Shown piece after piece: positions 1 through 10,078 of a stretch of DNA of 64,000 nucleotides. Numbering within the stretch: the first letter of the stretch is position 1; each line of letters begins with the position of its first letter. The notes under the pieces were generated by a model. That model saw only the letters and a program-made list of their open reading frames with translations, ran no database searches and was not told where the DNA came from. The position numbers and the translations under genes were made by a program. Origin of the DNA: Maritimibacter alkaliphilus HTCC2654 (GTDB taxonomy: Bacteria > Pseudomonadota > Alphaproteobacteria > Rhodobacterales > Rhodobacteraceae); assembly GCF_000152805.1 (NCBI RefSeq), contig NZ_CH902578.1:447173-511172 (forward strand). The letters run 5' to 3'.

Positions 1-183
1 CTGCTCGCCCTGCGCGACCAGATCGCGCCGCCGACCATCAACCTCGACAATCCGGCCATCGAGCCGAAGCTGTCGCTGGCCGCGAACAAGGCCGAGGAAC
101 GCGAGATCGAGGTGGCCCTGTCCAATTCCTTCGGGTTCGGCGGGACCAATGCCTGTCTCATCATGGGTAAGGTGGCCGATTGA
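1..183 (+). CDS. fabF: 3-oxoacyl-ACP synthase II, C-terminal fragment
   Basis: This is the last 60 codons of a beta-ketoacyl-ACP synthase; the 5' part lies outside the window. The fragment carries the C-terminal thiolase-fold motif SNSFGFGGTNAC near its end, which shapes the active site of KAS I/II enzymes that elongate fatty acids in the cytoplasm. It ends at TGA 181-183, whose final A is the first base of the mltG ATG, so the two genes are translationally coupled. The fabF-mltG order is usual in Rhodobacteraceae and supports FabF over other condensing enzymes. The chain-length class cannot be read from this fragment. Confidence 0.85.
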   Translation: MLALRDQIAPPTINLDNPAIEPKLSLAANKAEEREIEVALSNSFGFGGTNACLIMGKVAD

Positions 184-1334
184 TGTGGCGAAACATCGCC
201 TCCAACGCGCTGTCCCTGTCCATCGTCGCCCTCATCGTCCTTGGCGGTGTGATCGGCTGGGGCAAGCGCGAATACGTGGCCGAGGGGCCGCTTGAAACCG
301 CGATCTGTCTCAAGGTCGAGACGGGGTCGAACTTCACCCGCGTGTCCGAGGCGCTGGACGCGCAGGGCGCGATTTCCAGCCCTTCGATCTTTCGCATGGG
401 CGCGGACTATTCCGGCAAGGCGACCGAGCTCAAGGCCGGTTCCTTCCTTGTCGAAGAACATGCCTCGATGGAAGAGATCGTCGATATCGTCACCCGCGGT
501 GGCGCTTCGACCTGCGGGACTGAGGTCGTCTATCGCATCGGCGTGAACGCGGCCGAGTATCAGGTGCGCGAACTGGACCCGGCCACGCAAAGCTTCAACC
601 TCGTCGCCGAATTCGACCCGGATGTGGAAGCGCCCGCCGATTACACCCGCGTGCGTGGGCAACCGGACACGCGCTACCGCGTCGCCATCGCCGAAGGCGC
701 GACCTCGTGGCAGATCGTGGATGCGTTGAACAAGGTCGAATTCCTGTCGGGCGAGATCACAGAGGTGCCGCCCGAGGGGATGCTGGCCCCCGACAGCTAT
801 GAAATGCGGCCCGGCGACGACCGTGCCGACCTCATCGCCCGGATGCGGGCCTCGCAGGAAGAACGCCTCGCCGCCGCGTGGGAGGCCCGCGATCCCGACG
901 TGCCCTACGAAAGCCCGGAAGAGGCGCTCGTCATGGCGTCGATCGTGGAAAAGGAAACCGGCGTGCCGGAAGAACGCGGTCAGGTGGCCAGCGTCTTTGT
1001 GAACCGCTTGGAACAGGGGATGCGCCTGCAAACCGACCCGACGGTGATCTATGGCATCACGCGGGGGCAAGGCGTGCTGGGCCGTGGGTTGCGTCAGTCG
1101 GAACTGCGGGCCGAGACGCCCTATAACACCTATGTCATCTCCGGCCTGCCGCCGACGCCCATCGCCAACCCCGGCATGGCCTCGATCGAGGCGGCGCTGA
1201 ACCCGGACACGACCGACTATCTGTTCTTCGTGGCGGACGGCACGGGCGGCCATGCCTTTGCGCAGACGCTGGAAGAGCACAACCGCAACGTCGCGCGCTG
1301 GCGCGAGATCGAAGCGGAACGCGCGAACCAGTAA
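183..1334 (+). CDS. mltG: Endolytic murein transglycosylase MltG
   Basis: This YceG/MltG family protein cleaves nascent glycan strands at the inner membrane and so helps set peptidoglycan chain length. One N-terminal membrane anchor (about residues 8-25) is followed by a periplasmic domain. The motif SIVEKETG contains the catalytic glutamate (Glu256 counted from the ATG), followed by VNRL and the substrate-groove motif LQTDPTVIYG, and later YNTY. At 383 residues the length is normal. The ATG at 183 overlaps the fabF stop (TGATG); an in-frame TTG at 180 adds only one codon and is less likely. Confidence 0.93.
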   Translation: MWRNIASNALSLSIVALIVLGGVIGWGKREYVAEGPLETAICLKVETGSNFTRVSEALDAQGAISSPSIFRMGADYSGKATELKAGSFLVEEHASMEEIVDIVTRGGASTCGTEVVYRIGVNAAEYQVRELDPATQSFNLVAEFDPDVEAPADYTRVRGQPDTRYRVAIAEGATSWQIVDALNKVEFLSGEITEVPPEGMLAPDSYEMRPGDDRADLIARMRASQEERLAAAWEARDPDVPYESPEEALVMASIVEKETGVPEERGQVASVFVNRLEQGMRLQTDPTVIYGITRGQGVLGRGLRQSELRAETPYNTYVISGLPPTPIANPGMASIEAALNPDTTDYLFFVADGTGGHAFAQTLEEHNRNVARWREIEAERANQ

Positions 1335-1354
1335 CGGATGCCGTCTATCGGAGT

Positions 1355-1370
1355 GCGCCCCAAGGGGCGC
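1355..1370. terminator. GC hairpin between mltG and the cupin gene
   Basis: The perfect inverted repeat gcgcccc-aa-ggggcgc lies just downstream of mltG and of the convergent cupin gene. Neither strand has a clear T-tract, so its role as a terminator is only possible. Confidence 0.25.
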
Positions 1371-1414
1371 GCGCGGGTTCTTCGGCGTTTGCTTCAGGTT
1401 CGCCCGTGCAAGGC

Positions 1415-1837
1415 TCAGGGGATCGTGAACCCGGGGGGTGCGAGGGTGAAGCCGTCGAACTCGAACCCGGGGCTGACGGTGCAGCCGACGAGGGTATAGT
1501 CGCCTGTCGTGTCGGCAGACTGCCAATGGTGCGGCGGCACGGTGATCTGGGGCGCCTCACCCAAGGCCAGCGCCGGGCCAAGCTTGTGCGGGACGGCCGG
1601 CCCCGCATCGGTCGAGGCGATGGACAGGATCAGCGGCGCGCCCGCGTAGAAGTGCCACGTCTCGGCGGCATCGACGCGGTGCCAATGGCTCGTCTCGCCC
1701 GCTTTCAGCAGGAAATAGATCGCCGTTCCGGGGCTTCTGCCGCCGCCCGTTCCGTCTGCGCGGAAGGTTTCGCGAAACCAGCCGCCTTCGGGATGGGGCT
1801 GGAGGTCGAGGGCGGCGATGATGTCGTCTGCGGTCAT
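1415..1837 (-). CDS. Cupin DUF985 family protein
   Basis: This 140-residue single-domain protein belongs to the DUF985 (Cupin_5) group. It opens with the family signature LQPHPEGGWFRETFR, followed by AIYFLLKAGETSHWHRVD and ETWHFYAG, whose histidines fit a cupin metal or ligand site. Some family members are described as sugar-epimerase-like, but no reaction can be assigned from the sequence. The start ATG overlaps the stop of the DUF4180 gene (ATGA), so the two are probably co-translated. A longer in-frame extension up to 2188 overlaps that gene and is rejected. Confidence 0.8.
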   Translation of the reverse strand: MTADDIIAALDLQPHPEGGWFRETFRADGTGGGRSPGTAIYFLLKAGETSHWHRVDAAETWHFYAGAPLILSIASTDAGPAVPHKLGPALALGEAPQITVPPHHWQSADTTGDYTLVGCTVSPGFEFDGFTLAPPGFTIP

Positions 1838-2112
1838 CGGATCGGCGTCTCCAGCGTCACGGGGCCGGTGCGCTGCGTCTCGACGAAGAAATCGTGAAGC
1901 GCGCGCGACCCGGCGGCCTCGCCGCTGAAATCCCCGGTCAGGTGCAGTGTCAGACCGTAATTCGTGAGTTTCTGGGTGAGTTCGCCCAGAAGCCCGGAGC
2001 GGAGATTCCAGAACTCCGGCGCGAAATCGGTCTTGTCGCGGACAAGGCGCGGCTCGCGGCCGTAGGCCGCGTTCCCGATCAGATCCATAAGGTCGGCATG
2101 TGTGCGTATCAT
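1834..2112 (-). CDS. DUF4180 domain protein
   Basis: This small cytoplasmic protein of 92 residues has the DUF4180 pattern: an N-terminal DLIGNAAYG segment, then PEFWNLRSGLLGELTQKLTNYG, then LTGDFSG and LHDFFVET. Family members are usually about 110 residues, so this one is slightly short. The function of the family is unknown to me. The gene sits 86 bp after eno on the same strand, but a strong terminator lies between, so it is probably transcribed separately with the cupin gene, whose ATG overlaps its stop. Confidence 0.72.
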   Translation of the reverse strand: MIRTHADLMDLIGNAAYGREPRLVRDKTDFAPEFWNLRSGLLGELTQKLTNYGLTLHLTGDFSGEAAGSRALHDFFVETQRTGPVTLETPIR

Positions 2113-2149
2113 GGGGCAACCCTTGTCGGATTGGACGGTGATCGCAACG

Positions 2150-2175
2150 AAAAAGGCCCGCCGGGTGGGCGGGCC
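2150..2175 (-). terminator. Rho-independent terminator of eno
   Basis: Read on the minus strand this is the 8-bp stem ggcccgcc / ggcgggcc with a 5-nt loop, followed directly by five T residues. It lies 24 bases after the eno stop codon. Confidence 0.85.
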
Positions 2176-2198
2176 TTGGCTCGTTCATGTGACGTGGA

Positions 2199-3512
<1,314 letters not shown>

Positions 3513-3566
3513 CTAACGGCCACGGAAGGCAAGGAAAAGGGCGGTTGCGCCAACGGTGCGGCGATT

Positions 3567-3581
3567 GAACCATTGTGGTTC
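3567..3581. promoter_or_regulatory. Perfect palindrome upstream of the flavin monooxygenase
   Basis: The dyad gaacca-ttg-tggttc lies 46 bp before the monooxygenase ATG, in the eno/monooxygenase divergent region. It is an operator-like sequence; no regulator gene is adjacent. Confidence 0.3.
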
Positions 3582-3627
3582 GGGTTTCGCGTGCTATTCA
3601 CACGGGGCTTTTTTCGGGGAGGGGACG

Positions 3628-4923
3628 ATGGCACCACGGGTATTGATCGCAGGCGGCGGGATCGGCGGGCTGGCCACCGCACTGACGCTGAACCAGATCG
3701 GTGTGGATTGCGTGGTGTTCGAGGGCGTGCGCGAACTTCGCCCCCTTGGCGTCGGCATCAACCTGCAACCCAATGCGGTGCGCGAGCTTTACGATCTGGG
3801 GATCGGGGCCGAGGCGCTGGACGGTGTCGGTGTTCCGGCAAAGGAATGGGCGCTCGTGGGTCTGAACGGCAACGACATCTATTCCGAAGAACGCGGCACA
3901 CTGGCGGGCTACAACTGGCCGCAATACGCCGTGCATCGAGGGCAGTTCCACATGCTGCTGGCCGACACGTTCACCGCGCGGGCCGGGGCCGATGCGCTGC
4001 GCCTCGGCGCCCGTGTGACGGGGTATCGCAACAATGACGACGGGACCGTGACGGCCTTCGTCGAGACCGAGGGCGGCACGCAGGAGGAAACCGGAACGCT
4101 CCTGATCGGGGCCGACGGCATCCACTCGGCGATCCGCGCCCAGATGCACCCGGATCAGCCGCCGATCAATTGGGGCGGCGCGATCATGTGGCGCGGCACG
4201 ACGCTGGCAGAGCCGATCCGCACGGGGTCGTCCTTCGTCGGCCTCGGCACGCACAAGCACCGCATGGTGATCTATCCGATCAGCCATCCGGACCCCGAGA
4301 CGGGGCTGGCGCTCATCAACTGGATCGCCGAGATGACGGTCGATCCGGCGTCCGGCTGGGAAAAGTCGGGTTGGTTTCGACCCGTCGAGATCGACGCGTT
4401 CGCCCACCATTTCGACGGGTTCAAATACGATTGGCTGGACGTGCCCGATCTGCTCGCCAAGGCCGATGTGGCCTATGAGAACCCGATGATCGACCGCGAT
4501 CCGATCGACTGCTGGATCGACGGGAACGTGGCGCTCATGGGGGATGCGGCCCATGCCATGTATCCCACCGGGTCGAACGGTGCGTCGCAGGCGGTGATCG
4601 ACGCGCGGGTTCTGGGGGCCATGATCGTTGCGCACGGGCCGACGCCTGCCGCGCTCGCCGCCTATGACGCGCAGATGGCCGGTCCTATCGGCGAAGTGGT
4701 GCTGCGCAACCGGGGCGCGGGGCCTTTCGGTCTGCTCAACATGGTCGACGAACGCTGCGGCGGCGAATTCGACGACATCGACGACGTGATTCCCGAAGCC
4801 GAACGGCGCGACTTCATGGCGCGCTATCAGGCGGCCGCCGGGTTTGCCCGCGATGCGCTGAACGCCGCGCCGCCGACGATCCAGCCGGGGGCCAGGGCGG
4901 CGGACCTCACGCCCGCCGAATAA
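3628..4923 (+). CDS. FAD-dependent monooxygenase (UbiH/PHBH-like)
   Basis: This is a class A flavoprotein monooxygenase that would hydroxylate an aromatic or related small molecule using NAD(P)H, FAD and oxygen. The N-terminus has the Rossmann dinucleotide motif GGGIGG, a mid-protein GADGIHSAIR matches the DG motif, and GDAAHAMYPTGSNGASQ is the GD motif that contacts the FAD ribityl chain. At 431 residues it is full length. The ATG at 3628 is preceded by a strong RBS (ggggagggg); an upstream in-frame start lacks support. The substrate is unknown and no catabolic neighbours are present. It ends one base before the convergent EamA gene ends. Confidence 0.85.
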   Translation: MAPRVLIAGGGIGGLATALTLNQIGVDCVVFEGVRELRPLGVGINLQPNAVRELYDLGIGAEALDGVGVPAKEWALVGLNGNDIYSEERGTLAGYNWPQYAVHRGQFHMLLADTFTARAGADALRLGARVTGYRNNDDGTVTAFVETEGGTQEETGTLLIGADGIHSAIRAQMHPDQPPINWGGAIMWRGTTLAEPIRTGSSFVGLGTHKHRMVIYPISHPDPETGLALINWIAEMTVDPASGWEKSGWFRPVEIDAFAHHFDGFKYDWLDVPDLLAKADVAYENPMIDRDPIDCWIDGNVALMGDAAHAMYPTGSNGASQAVIDARVLGAMIVAHGPTPAALAAYDAQMAGPIGEVVLRNRGAGPFGLLNMVDERCGGEFDDIDDVIPEAERRDFMARYQAAAGFARDALNAAPPTIQPGARAADLTPAE

Positions 4924-5826
4924 TCAAGTCGGGCGCACGGGCGAGGCGACGGGTTTCGCGCGGCGCGCCGCGCGGCTGACGCGCGCCTCGCGTAGGAGCG
5001 TATAGACACCGGCCCCCACGATCAGGGCGGCGCCCAGAAGCGTCAGCGCGTCCGGCACCTCGGCGAAGAACACCAGCGCGAAGATCATCGCATAGACCAG
5101 ACGGGTATAGCGGAACGGGGTGACGGCGGGCACGTCGCCCGTCTGCATGGCGCGCGTCAGCAGGTAGTAGCCGGCCATACCAAGCGCCGTGGCGGCGATC
5201 AGAATGCCCGCATCGCCGACTGAGGGCAGAACGGGCGGGTCCACGACCAAAAGCAGCGCGCCCGAAATCGTCCCCATCAGGAACCCCCAGCTCGACGTCT
5301 GAAGCGTATGGATGCCCGGCGGCGTGATCCGCGTGGCCACGTCGCGCACCGCCAGCCCGATGGCCGCGCCCAGCCCCAAGAGCGCCGAGGGTTGGAAGGC
5401 GTCGAAGCCGGGGCGCAGGATGACCACGACACCGATCAGCCCCACACCGATCGCGAGCCAACGCCGCCAGCCCACGGTCATGCCGAGAAACAGGATCGCG
5501 CCGATGTTCACGAACAGCGGATTGGCCTGAAGCAGCGCCGACAAAAGGCCGAGCGGCACCTGCGTCAGGCCGATGACAAAACAGGCGGTGCCCACAAGCT
5601 CGCCCAGATTGCGGATGACGATGACCGGATGGAAGAACTGGCGGGTAAAGGCCGAATGCCCGCGCATCTGAGCCATCAGTGCAAAGACGATCGCCCCCAC
5701 GCCACCCACGGCGATCAGCACGACCCCCATCGGCACGCAGTCGAGAACCATCTTGATCAGCACGTCTTCCGAGGCGAAAAGCCCCATGGCGAGCGTCATG
5801 AACAATGCGCCGCGGATGTTGTCCAT
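4924..5826 (-). CDS. EamA/DMT family transporter
   Basis: This 300-residue inner-membrane protein has about ten hydrophobic helices arranged as two EamA repeats, the architecture of drug/metabolite exporters. The second repeat includes VTPFRYTRLVYAMIFALVFF, typical of the family, and the C-terminus is basic. The ATG has a good RBS on the minus strand (gggagg). The substrate cannot be inferred. It abuts the stop of the monooxygenase and is divergent from the GNAT gene. Confidence 0.85.
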   Translation of the reverse strand: MDNIRGALFMTLAMGLFASEDVLIKMVLDCVPMGVVLIAVGGVGAIVFALMAQMRGHSAFTRQFFHPVIVIRNLGELVGTACFVIGLTQVPLGLLSALLQANPLFVNIGAILFLGMTVGWRRWLAIGVGLIGVVVILRPGFDAFQPSALLGLGAAIGLAVRDVATRITPPGIHTLQTSSWGFLMGTISGALLLVVDPPVLPSVGDAGILIAATALGMAGYYLLTRAMQTGDVPAVTPFRYTRLVYAMIFALVFFAEVPDALTLLGAALIVGAGVYTLLREARVSRAARRAKPVASPVRPT

Positions 5827-5947
5827 GGGAGCCTCCCGGGGTGAAATGGTCCGGCCTCCTTATCGTGCGCTTGCGGCGGCGGAAAGGGGTCGCGTGGATA
5901 CAGGTTTCGCGCGGCGCGGTTGGCGACAGTGAAAGAGCGGGGGCCGC

Positions 5948-6400
5948 ATGGCAGACTTCCAGTTCCGGCCCATGGCGGCGTCCGACCACCCCGCCGTGGC
6001 CGCACTCTGGCGGGAAAGCGCCGCGCTCATGGGGCTGGGCGAGGCGTTTCTGCCGCCGGTCCCGGACCTCGAAGGGCGGCTGGCGGCGGACTTCGGGGAA
6101 GGGTGGTCGGTGACGCTCGCGTTCGAGGCGGGCACGCTCGCGGGGTTTCTCGCGGTCCATCCCGGCGACCGTGTGCTGGGGCAGATCTTCCTCGCGCCCG
6201 CCTTTATCGGGCAGGGGCTGGGGTCTGCCTTCTTTCGGATGGCCAAGGACCGGATGCCGGATGGCTTCACGCTCTACACCCCGGCCGCCAACAGGCGCGC
6301 GCGGGCGTTTTATGAGCGGGGCGGGATGCAGGTGACCCACACCAAAGCGCACCCGGAGTTCGGGCACGAGATCGTCTACTACGCCTGGCCCGGCGTCTGA
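5948..6400 (+). CDS. GNAT family N-acetyltransferase
   Basis: This 150-residue single-domain acetyltransferase has the GNAT pattern: an N-terminal FRPMAASDHPAVAALW helix, a beta-strand HPGDRVLGQIFLAPAFIG, the acetyl-CoA loop GQGLGSAFF, and the C-terminal NRRARAFYERGGM motif. It should transfer an acetyl group to an amine; the substrate is unknown. Its last 22 bases overlap the end of the convergent DUF1697 gene. Confidence 0.85.
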   Translation: MADFQFRPMAASDHPAVAALWRESAALMGLGEAFLPPVPDLEGRLAADFGEGWSVTLAFEAGTLAGFLAVHPGDRVLGQIFLAPAFIGQGLGSAFFRMAKDRMPDGFTLYTPAANRRARAFYERGGMQVTHTKAHPEFGHEIVYYAWPGV

Positions 6401-6933
6401 CGGGCTTCGACCATCCGGGCGAGTTTGGTCACGGTGTTGAGGTTGCGCGCGGTCGCGGGCACGCCCAGCGCCTTTTCCACCCGTTCGGCCAGTTTCGACC
6501 GTCCGATCCCGTCCGGCGCGTCGAGGAAGAACCAACGCCCCTTGAGCGCGAAGCGTTCGGTCGCGGTGGCGTGGTCTTCGAGCCGGGCGAGGTCCGGCGC
6601 GTCGGGGGCGTCCGTGCAGAACCAGATGTTCGCGAACTTCGGGTGATCGAACCCCTCGGCAAAAGGATAGGCGTCCCGCGCGTCGATGATGTCTTGCCCC
6701 GGCAGGACGAGCGTACGGGGCGCGTGGTCGTGCAGGGCCTCGACCCGCTCGGTCAGGGCGGTGGCGAAGGCGTCGGGGTCGATGTCGCCCTCGAACACCG
6801 CATTGCCGGACTGGATGTAGGTTTCGGGGGCTTCGGCCCCCAGCGCCGCCATATGCGTCTTGAGGTCGGCCATCGGCAGCTTGCCGGTGCCGCCCACGTT
6901 GATCCCGCGCAGAAGCAGCACCCAGACGCTCAT
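6379..6933 (-). CDS. DUF1697 family protein
   Basis: This 184-residue protein has the DUF1697 signature: LLRGINVGGTGKLPMADL at the N-terminus, TYIQSGNAVF, and RNLNTVTKLARM at the C-terminus. Function is unknown. The start ATG overlaps the stop of the PhzF-like gene (ATGA), so the pair is translationally coupled. An in-frame extension to 7194 overlaps the upstream gene and is rejected. Confidence 0.82.
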   Translation of the reverse strand: MSVWVLLLRGINVGGTGKLPMADLKTHMAALGAEAPETYIQSGNAVFEGDIDPDAFATALTERVEALHDHAPRTLVLPGQDIIDARDAYPFAEGFDHPKFANIWFCTDAPDAPDLARLEDHATATERFALKGRWFFLDAPDGIGRSKLAERVEKALGVPATARNLNTVTKLARMVEARQTPGQA

Positions 6934-7760
6934 ATGACCAGCTTTCCCTCCATGACCCGGATCGCGCGCCCGCTGACGGTGACGCGGCCCGGTTCGGCCT
7001 CGACCCCGATCACGGACGGGCGCCCCATATCCTCGCCCTGATGGATCGTCAGGCTCACGGGACCGCCCGCTTCGCGGCACAGAAGCGCGCCGAGCGCGGC
7101 GGCCGCCGATCCGGTGGCCGGGTCTTCGGGCACGTTGTCGAGCGGGGCGAACATCCGCATGTGAACCCGCCCGTCCACCCGCGTATAGGCGCATTGCGCG
7201 AAATCCAGCCCCGACGGATACCGCGTCGCCCCTTCGCGAAAGGCGCTCGTGTCGGGGACGAGGTCGGACAGCGCGGCGCGATCCACCAGTTCGGTGAAGG
7301 TGAACGGCAGGCCGACGCCCGCCATGACCGGTTCGCCGAGGATCGTTGCCTCGGGCGTGCCGAGCGCGCGGGCGACCAGCGCCTTGTCCGGGGTCGCCAC
7401 ATGCTCCAGCGGCACGCGGTTCTGAAACGAGGCGTGGCCGTCTTCGACGTGCACCGCCATCGGCCCGACGCCCAGTTCCAGCACGAAGTCGGGGCCAAGC
7501 CCGGCCTCGCCCAACATGACGACGGTCCCGATCACCGGATGCCCCGCAAAGGGCACTTCGGACATCGGAGTGAAGATGCGGACCTTGGCCACGCCTTCGC
7601 CTTCGGGCGGGTAAAGAAACACGGTTTCCGAGAAATTGAACTCCCGCGCGATGCGCTGAAGCCGCTCTTCGGGCAGCTCCGCCGCGTTCGGAATGATCGC
7701 CAGCGGATTGCCCCCGAACGGGCGGTCGGTGAAGACGTCGTAGACGAGATAGTCGGTCAT
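6930..7760 (-). CDS. PhzF family isomerase-like protein
   Basis: This 276-residue protein has the two-lobed PhzF/diaminopimelate-epimerase fold. It starts with YDVFTDRPFGGNPLAI, contains FNFSETVF with the conserved catalytic glutamate, then FAGHPVIGT, and in the second half DPATGSAAAALG, the phosphate-loop-like motif. PhzF itself isomerises DHHA in phenazine synthesis, but no phenazine genes are here, so this is one of the many family members with unknown substrate. It probably forms an operon with the antiporter gene 4 bp upstream and the overlapping DUF1697 gene. Confidence 0.85.
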   Translation of the reverse strand: MTDYLVYDVFTDRPFGGNPLAIIPNAAELPEERLQRIAREFNFSETVFLYPPEGEGVAKVRIFTPMSEVPFAGHPVIGTVVMLGEAGLGPDFVLELGVGPMAVHVEDGHASFQNRVPLEHVATPDKALVARALGTPEATILGEPVMAGVGLPFTFTELVDRAALSDLVPDTSAFREGATRYPSGLDFAQCAYTRVDGRVHMRMFAPLDNVPEDPATGSAAAALGALLCREAGGPVSLTIHQGEDMGRPSVIGVEAEPGRVTVSGRAIRVMEGKLVI

Positions 7761-7764
7761 GCGA

Positions 7765-9030
7765 TCACACCAGTTCCGGTTCGCGGCCCAGCTTGGTCGC
7801 GACCTTCTTGATCGACAACCCCTGCACGATGATCGAGAACACGACGACGATATAGGTCGCGGCGAGGATCGTGGGCTTCCATTCGCTGTCGGGCAGTGAC
7901 AGGGCGAGAGCGACCGAGATGCCGCCCTTCAATCCGCCCCACGTCATGATCGGGATCACACCGGGCGAGAAATCGCGAAACGGTTTCAGGATCACGACCG
8001 GGATCGCCACGGCGGCGAGCCGCGCGACCAGCGCCAGCACGATGGCCAGCAGCCCCGCGATCACCGTGTCGCCGTTGAACGGCACGATGAACACCTCGAA
8101 CCCGATGAGCAGGAACAGGACCGCGTTCAGGATCTCGTCGATCAGCCGCCAGAAGGCATCGACATATTTGCGCGTCTCCTCGCTCATCCCGTGTTTCGCG
8201 CCCACGTCGCCGATGAGAAGCCCGGCGGTCACCGCCATGATCGGCCCCGACACATGGAGCGCCACGGCCAGTTCATAGCCACCGAAGGCAAGGCCCAGCG
8301 TGATGAGCACTTCAAGCGAATAGTCGTCGATCAGCCGCATGAGCCGGAAGGTGAGCCATCCGAGCGCGAGACCCAGAAGCACACCGCCGCCCGCCTCAAC
8401 GAAAAAGAGCTTGGCCGCATCTGCGAGGCCGCCCGTCGCATGGCTATCCGCGCCATGGCCCGCGACCACGGGAAAGGCGAGGCCGACGAGGACGAGGTAG
8501 ACGACATAACCGACGCCGTCATTGAACAGCGATTCGCCCGCGATCTTGGTCTCCAGCGACTTGCGCAGGCTCGCGTCGCGCAGCACGCCCAGCACAGCCA
8601 CCGGATCGGTTGGCGAAATCAGCGCGCCGAAGACCAGCGCGATCAGGAACGGCATACCTGTTATGTAGGAAAACCCGGTGCCCACGATCAGGGTGGACAG
8701 CCCCACGCCCATGGTGGCCATGAGGAACACGACCCGCCACTGCTCCCGCAGGTCCGAGATCTTCACGTGCAACGCGCCCGCGAACAGCAAAAGCCCCAGC
8801 ATCCCTTCGAGCAGCGTGTCCGAGAAATCGACGGATCTGACCACTTCCGTGACCGTTTCCGCGAAAACCGTCTGCGGCGTAATCAGTTCGATCAGCAGGA
8901 TTATCATCGACGATACCAGCGACACGATCAGGATGCCGATGGCCGAAGGCAGCTTTAAAAACAGGTAGTTGATGGCCCCGAACGCACCGGCGAGCACGAT
9001 CAGGAGCGAGGCGATCTGAAGGAAATTCAT
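7765..9030 (-). CDS. Na+/H+ antiporter, CPA1 (NhaP) family
   Basis: This 421-residue polytopic inner-membrane protein has about 12 helices. The motif ALISPTDPVAVL followed by GESLFNDGVGYVVY carries the ND ion-binding signature of CPA1 sodium/proton exchangers. It should exchange cytoplasmic sodium for protons, plausible for a marine bacterium. I chose the ATG at 9030, where a hydrophobic N-terminus begins; a 20-residue upstream extension from 9090 is hydrophilic and poorly supported. The PhzF-like gene follows 4 bp later. Confidence 0.88.
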   Translation of the reverse strand: MNFLQIASLLIVLAGAFGAINYLFLKLPSAIGILIVSLVSSMIILLIELITPQTVFAETVTEVVRSVDFSDTLLEGMLGLLLFAGALHVKISDLREQWRVVFLMATMGVGLSTLIVGTGFSYITGMPFLIALVFGALISPTDPVAVLGVLRDASLRKSLETKIAGESLFNDGVGYVVYLVLVGLAFPVVAGHGADSHATGGLADAAKLFFVEAGGGVLLGLALGWLTFRLMRLIDDYSLEVLITLGLAFGGYELAVALHVSGPIMAVTAGLLIGDVGAKHGMSEETRKYVDAFWRLIDEILNAVLFLLIGFEVFIVPFNGDTVIAGLLAIVLALVARLAAVAIPVVILKPFRDFSPGVIPIMTWGGLKGGISVALALSLPDSEWKPTILAATYIVVVFSIIVQGLSIKKVATKLGREPELV

Positions 9031-9145
9031 GACTGTCCCACTGCGCGGTTTTGGCCGACGGTAACACGCACCCCCTTGCGCGCCTAGCACACAAACGCCG
9101 CGTCATCGGTTGACTTCCGAACATGTTAAGCGTCCTGTCGCGGCC

Positions 9146-10078
9146 ATGGAGGAGAAATCAAATCTCACGCTTCTGGGCGCCGGAATGCTGATCTGCGTTT
9201 CGCTCGTGCTGGGCTTCAACCACGTCATCGTCAAGCTGGTGAACGAGGGGTTGCAGCCTGTGTTCGCGGCGGGTCTTCGATCGATCGGGGCGACGATCCT
9301 CGTCTGGATGTGGATCAGGTTTCGCGGACAGAAGCTCGACTTCAAGCGCGGGACGATCCTGCCGGGCATCGCCATCGGTCTGTGTTTCACCGTCGAATTC
9401 CTCGGCCTCTTCCTTGCGCTAGATCTGACCACGGTCACGCGAACCTCGGTGATTTTCTACTCCATGCCGATCTGGCTGACGCTCGCCGCGCATTTCCTGT
9501 TGCCGGGGGAGCGGCTGACGATCCCCAAAGCGGTCGGCCTTGCGCTGGCCTTCGGCGGGGTGGCCTGGGCGATCGCGGATCAGGGCGGCGGCGGCACGGC
9601 GTCGCTCAAGGGTGACCTGCTGGCCCTGCTCGGCGCGTTCGGCTGGACGGCGCTGGCGCTCGTCGCGCGCACCACGCGCGTGCGCGAGGTGTCGTCCGAG
9701 ATGCAGATGTTCTGGCAGGTGCTCGTCTCCGGCCCCGTTCTGCTGATCGCGGCCAGCTTCTTCGGCCCGGCGATCCGCGACATTCAGCCGTGGCACTGGG
9801 CGGGACTGGCGTTTCAGATCTTCTTCGTCGCGACCGCGTCGTTCCTTGCGTGGTTCTGGCTTCTCAACCGCTACAAGGCGTCGAACATCGCCTCCTTCGC
9901 CTTTCTGTCGCCTGTGATCGGGGTCACGCTGGGGTGGCTGATCCTTGGCGAACGGGTCACATGGGCGCTGCTCGCGCAACTTGGCCTCGTCGTGCTCGGG
10001 ATCATCCTCATCAACCGCGTGCGGCGTTCGCCCCTGCCGCCGACGGGAGCGTCGATGCCGCCGCGTCGGTCGTCCTGA
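9146..10078 (+). CDS. EamA/DMT family transporter
   Basis: This 310-residue membrane protein has ten hydrophobic segments in two EamA repeats, consistent with a small-molecule exporter. Typical features are FNHVIVKLVNEGLQPVFAAGLR in repeat one and ASFAFLSPVIGVTLGWLILGE in repeat two. The ATG at 9146 is preferred over an upstream TTG at 9110. Its 3' end overlaps the convergent EEP gene by 68 bp, an unusually long overlap, so one of the two C-terminal tails may be non-essential. Substrate unknown. Confidence 0.85.
   Translation: MEEKSNLTLLGAGMLICVSLVLGFNHVIVKLVNEGLQPVFAAGLRSIGATILVWMWIRFRGQKLDFKRGTILPGIAIGLCFTVEFLGLFLALDLTTVTRTSVIFYSMPIWLTLAAHFLLPGERLTIPKAVGLALAFGGVAWAIADQGGGGTASLKGDLLALLGAFGWTALALVARTTRVREVSSEMQMFWQVLVSGPVLLIAASFFGPAIRDIQPWHWAGLAFQIFFVATASFLAWFWLLNRYKASNIASFAFLSPVIGVTLGWLILGERVTWALLAQLGLVVLGIILINRVRRSPLPPTGASMPPRRSS

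Noticed and set aside
9110-9145. TTGACT as a -35 box for the EamA gene at 9146
   Set aside because: No -10 hexamer at acceptable spacing could be found.
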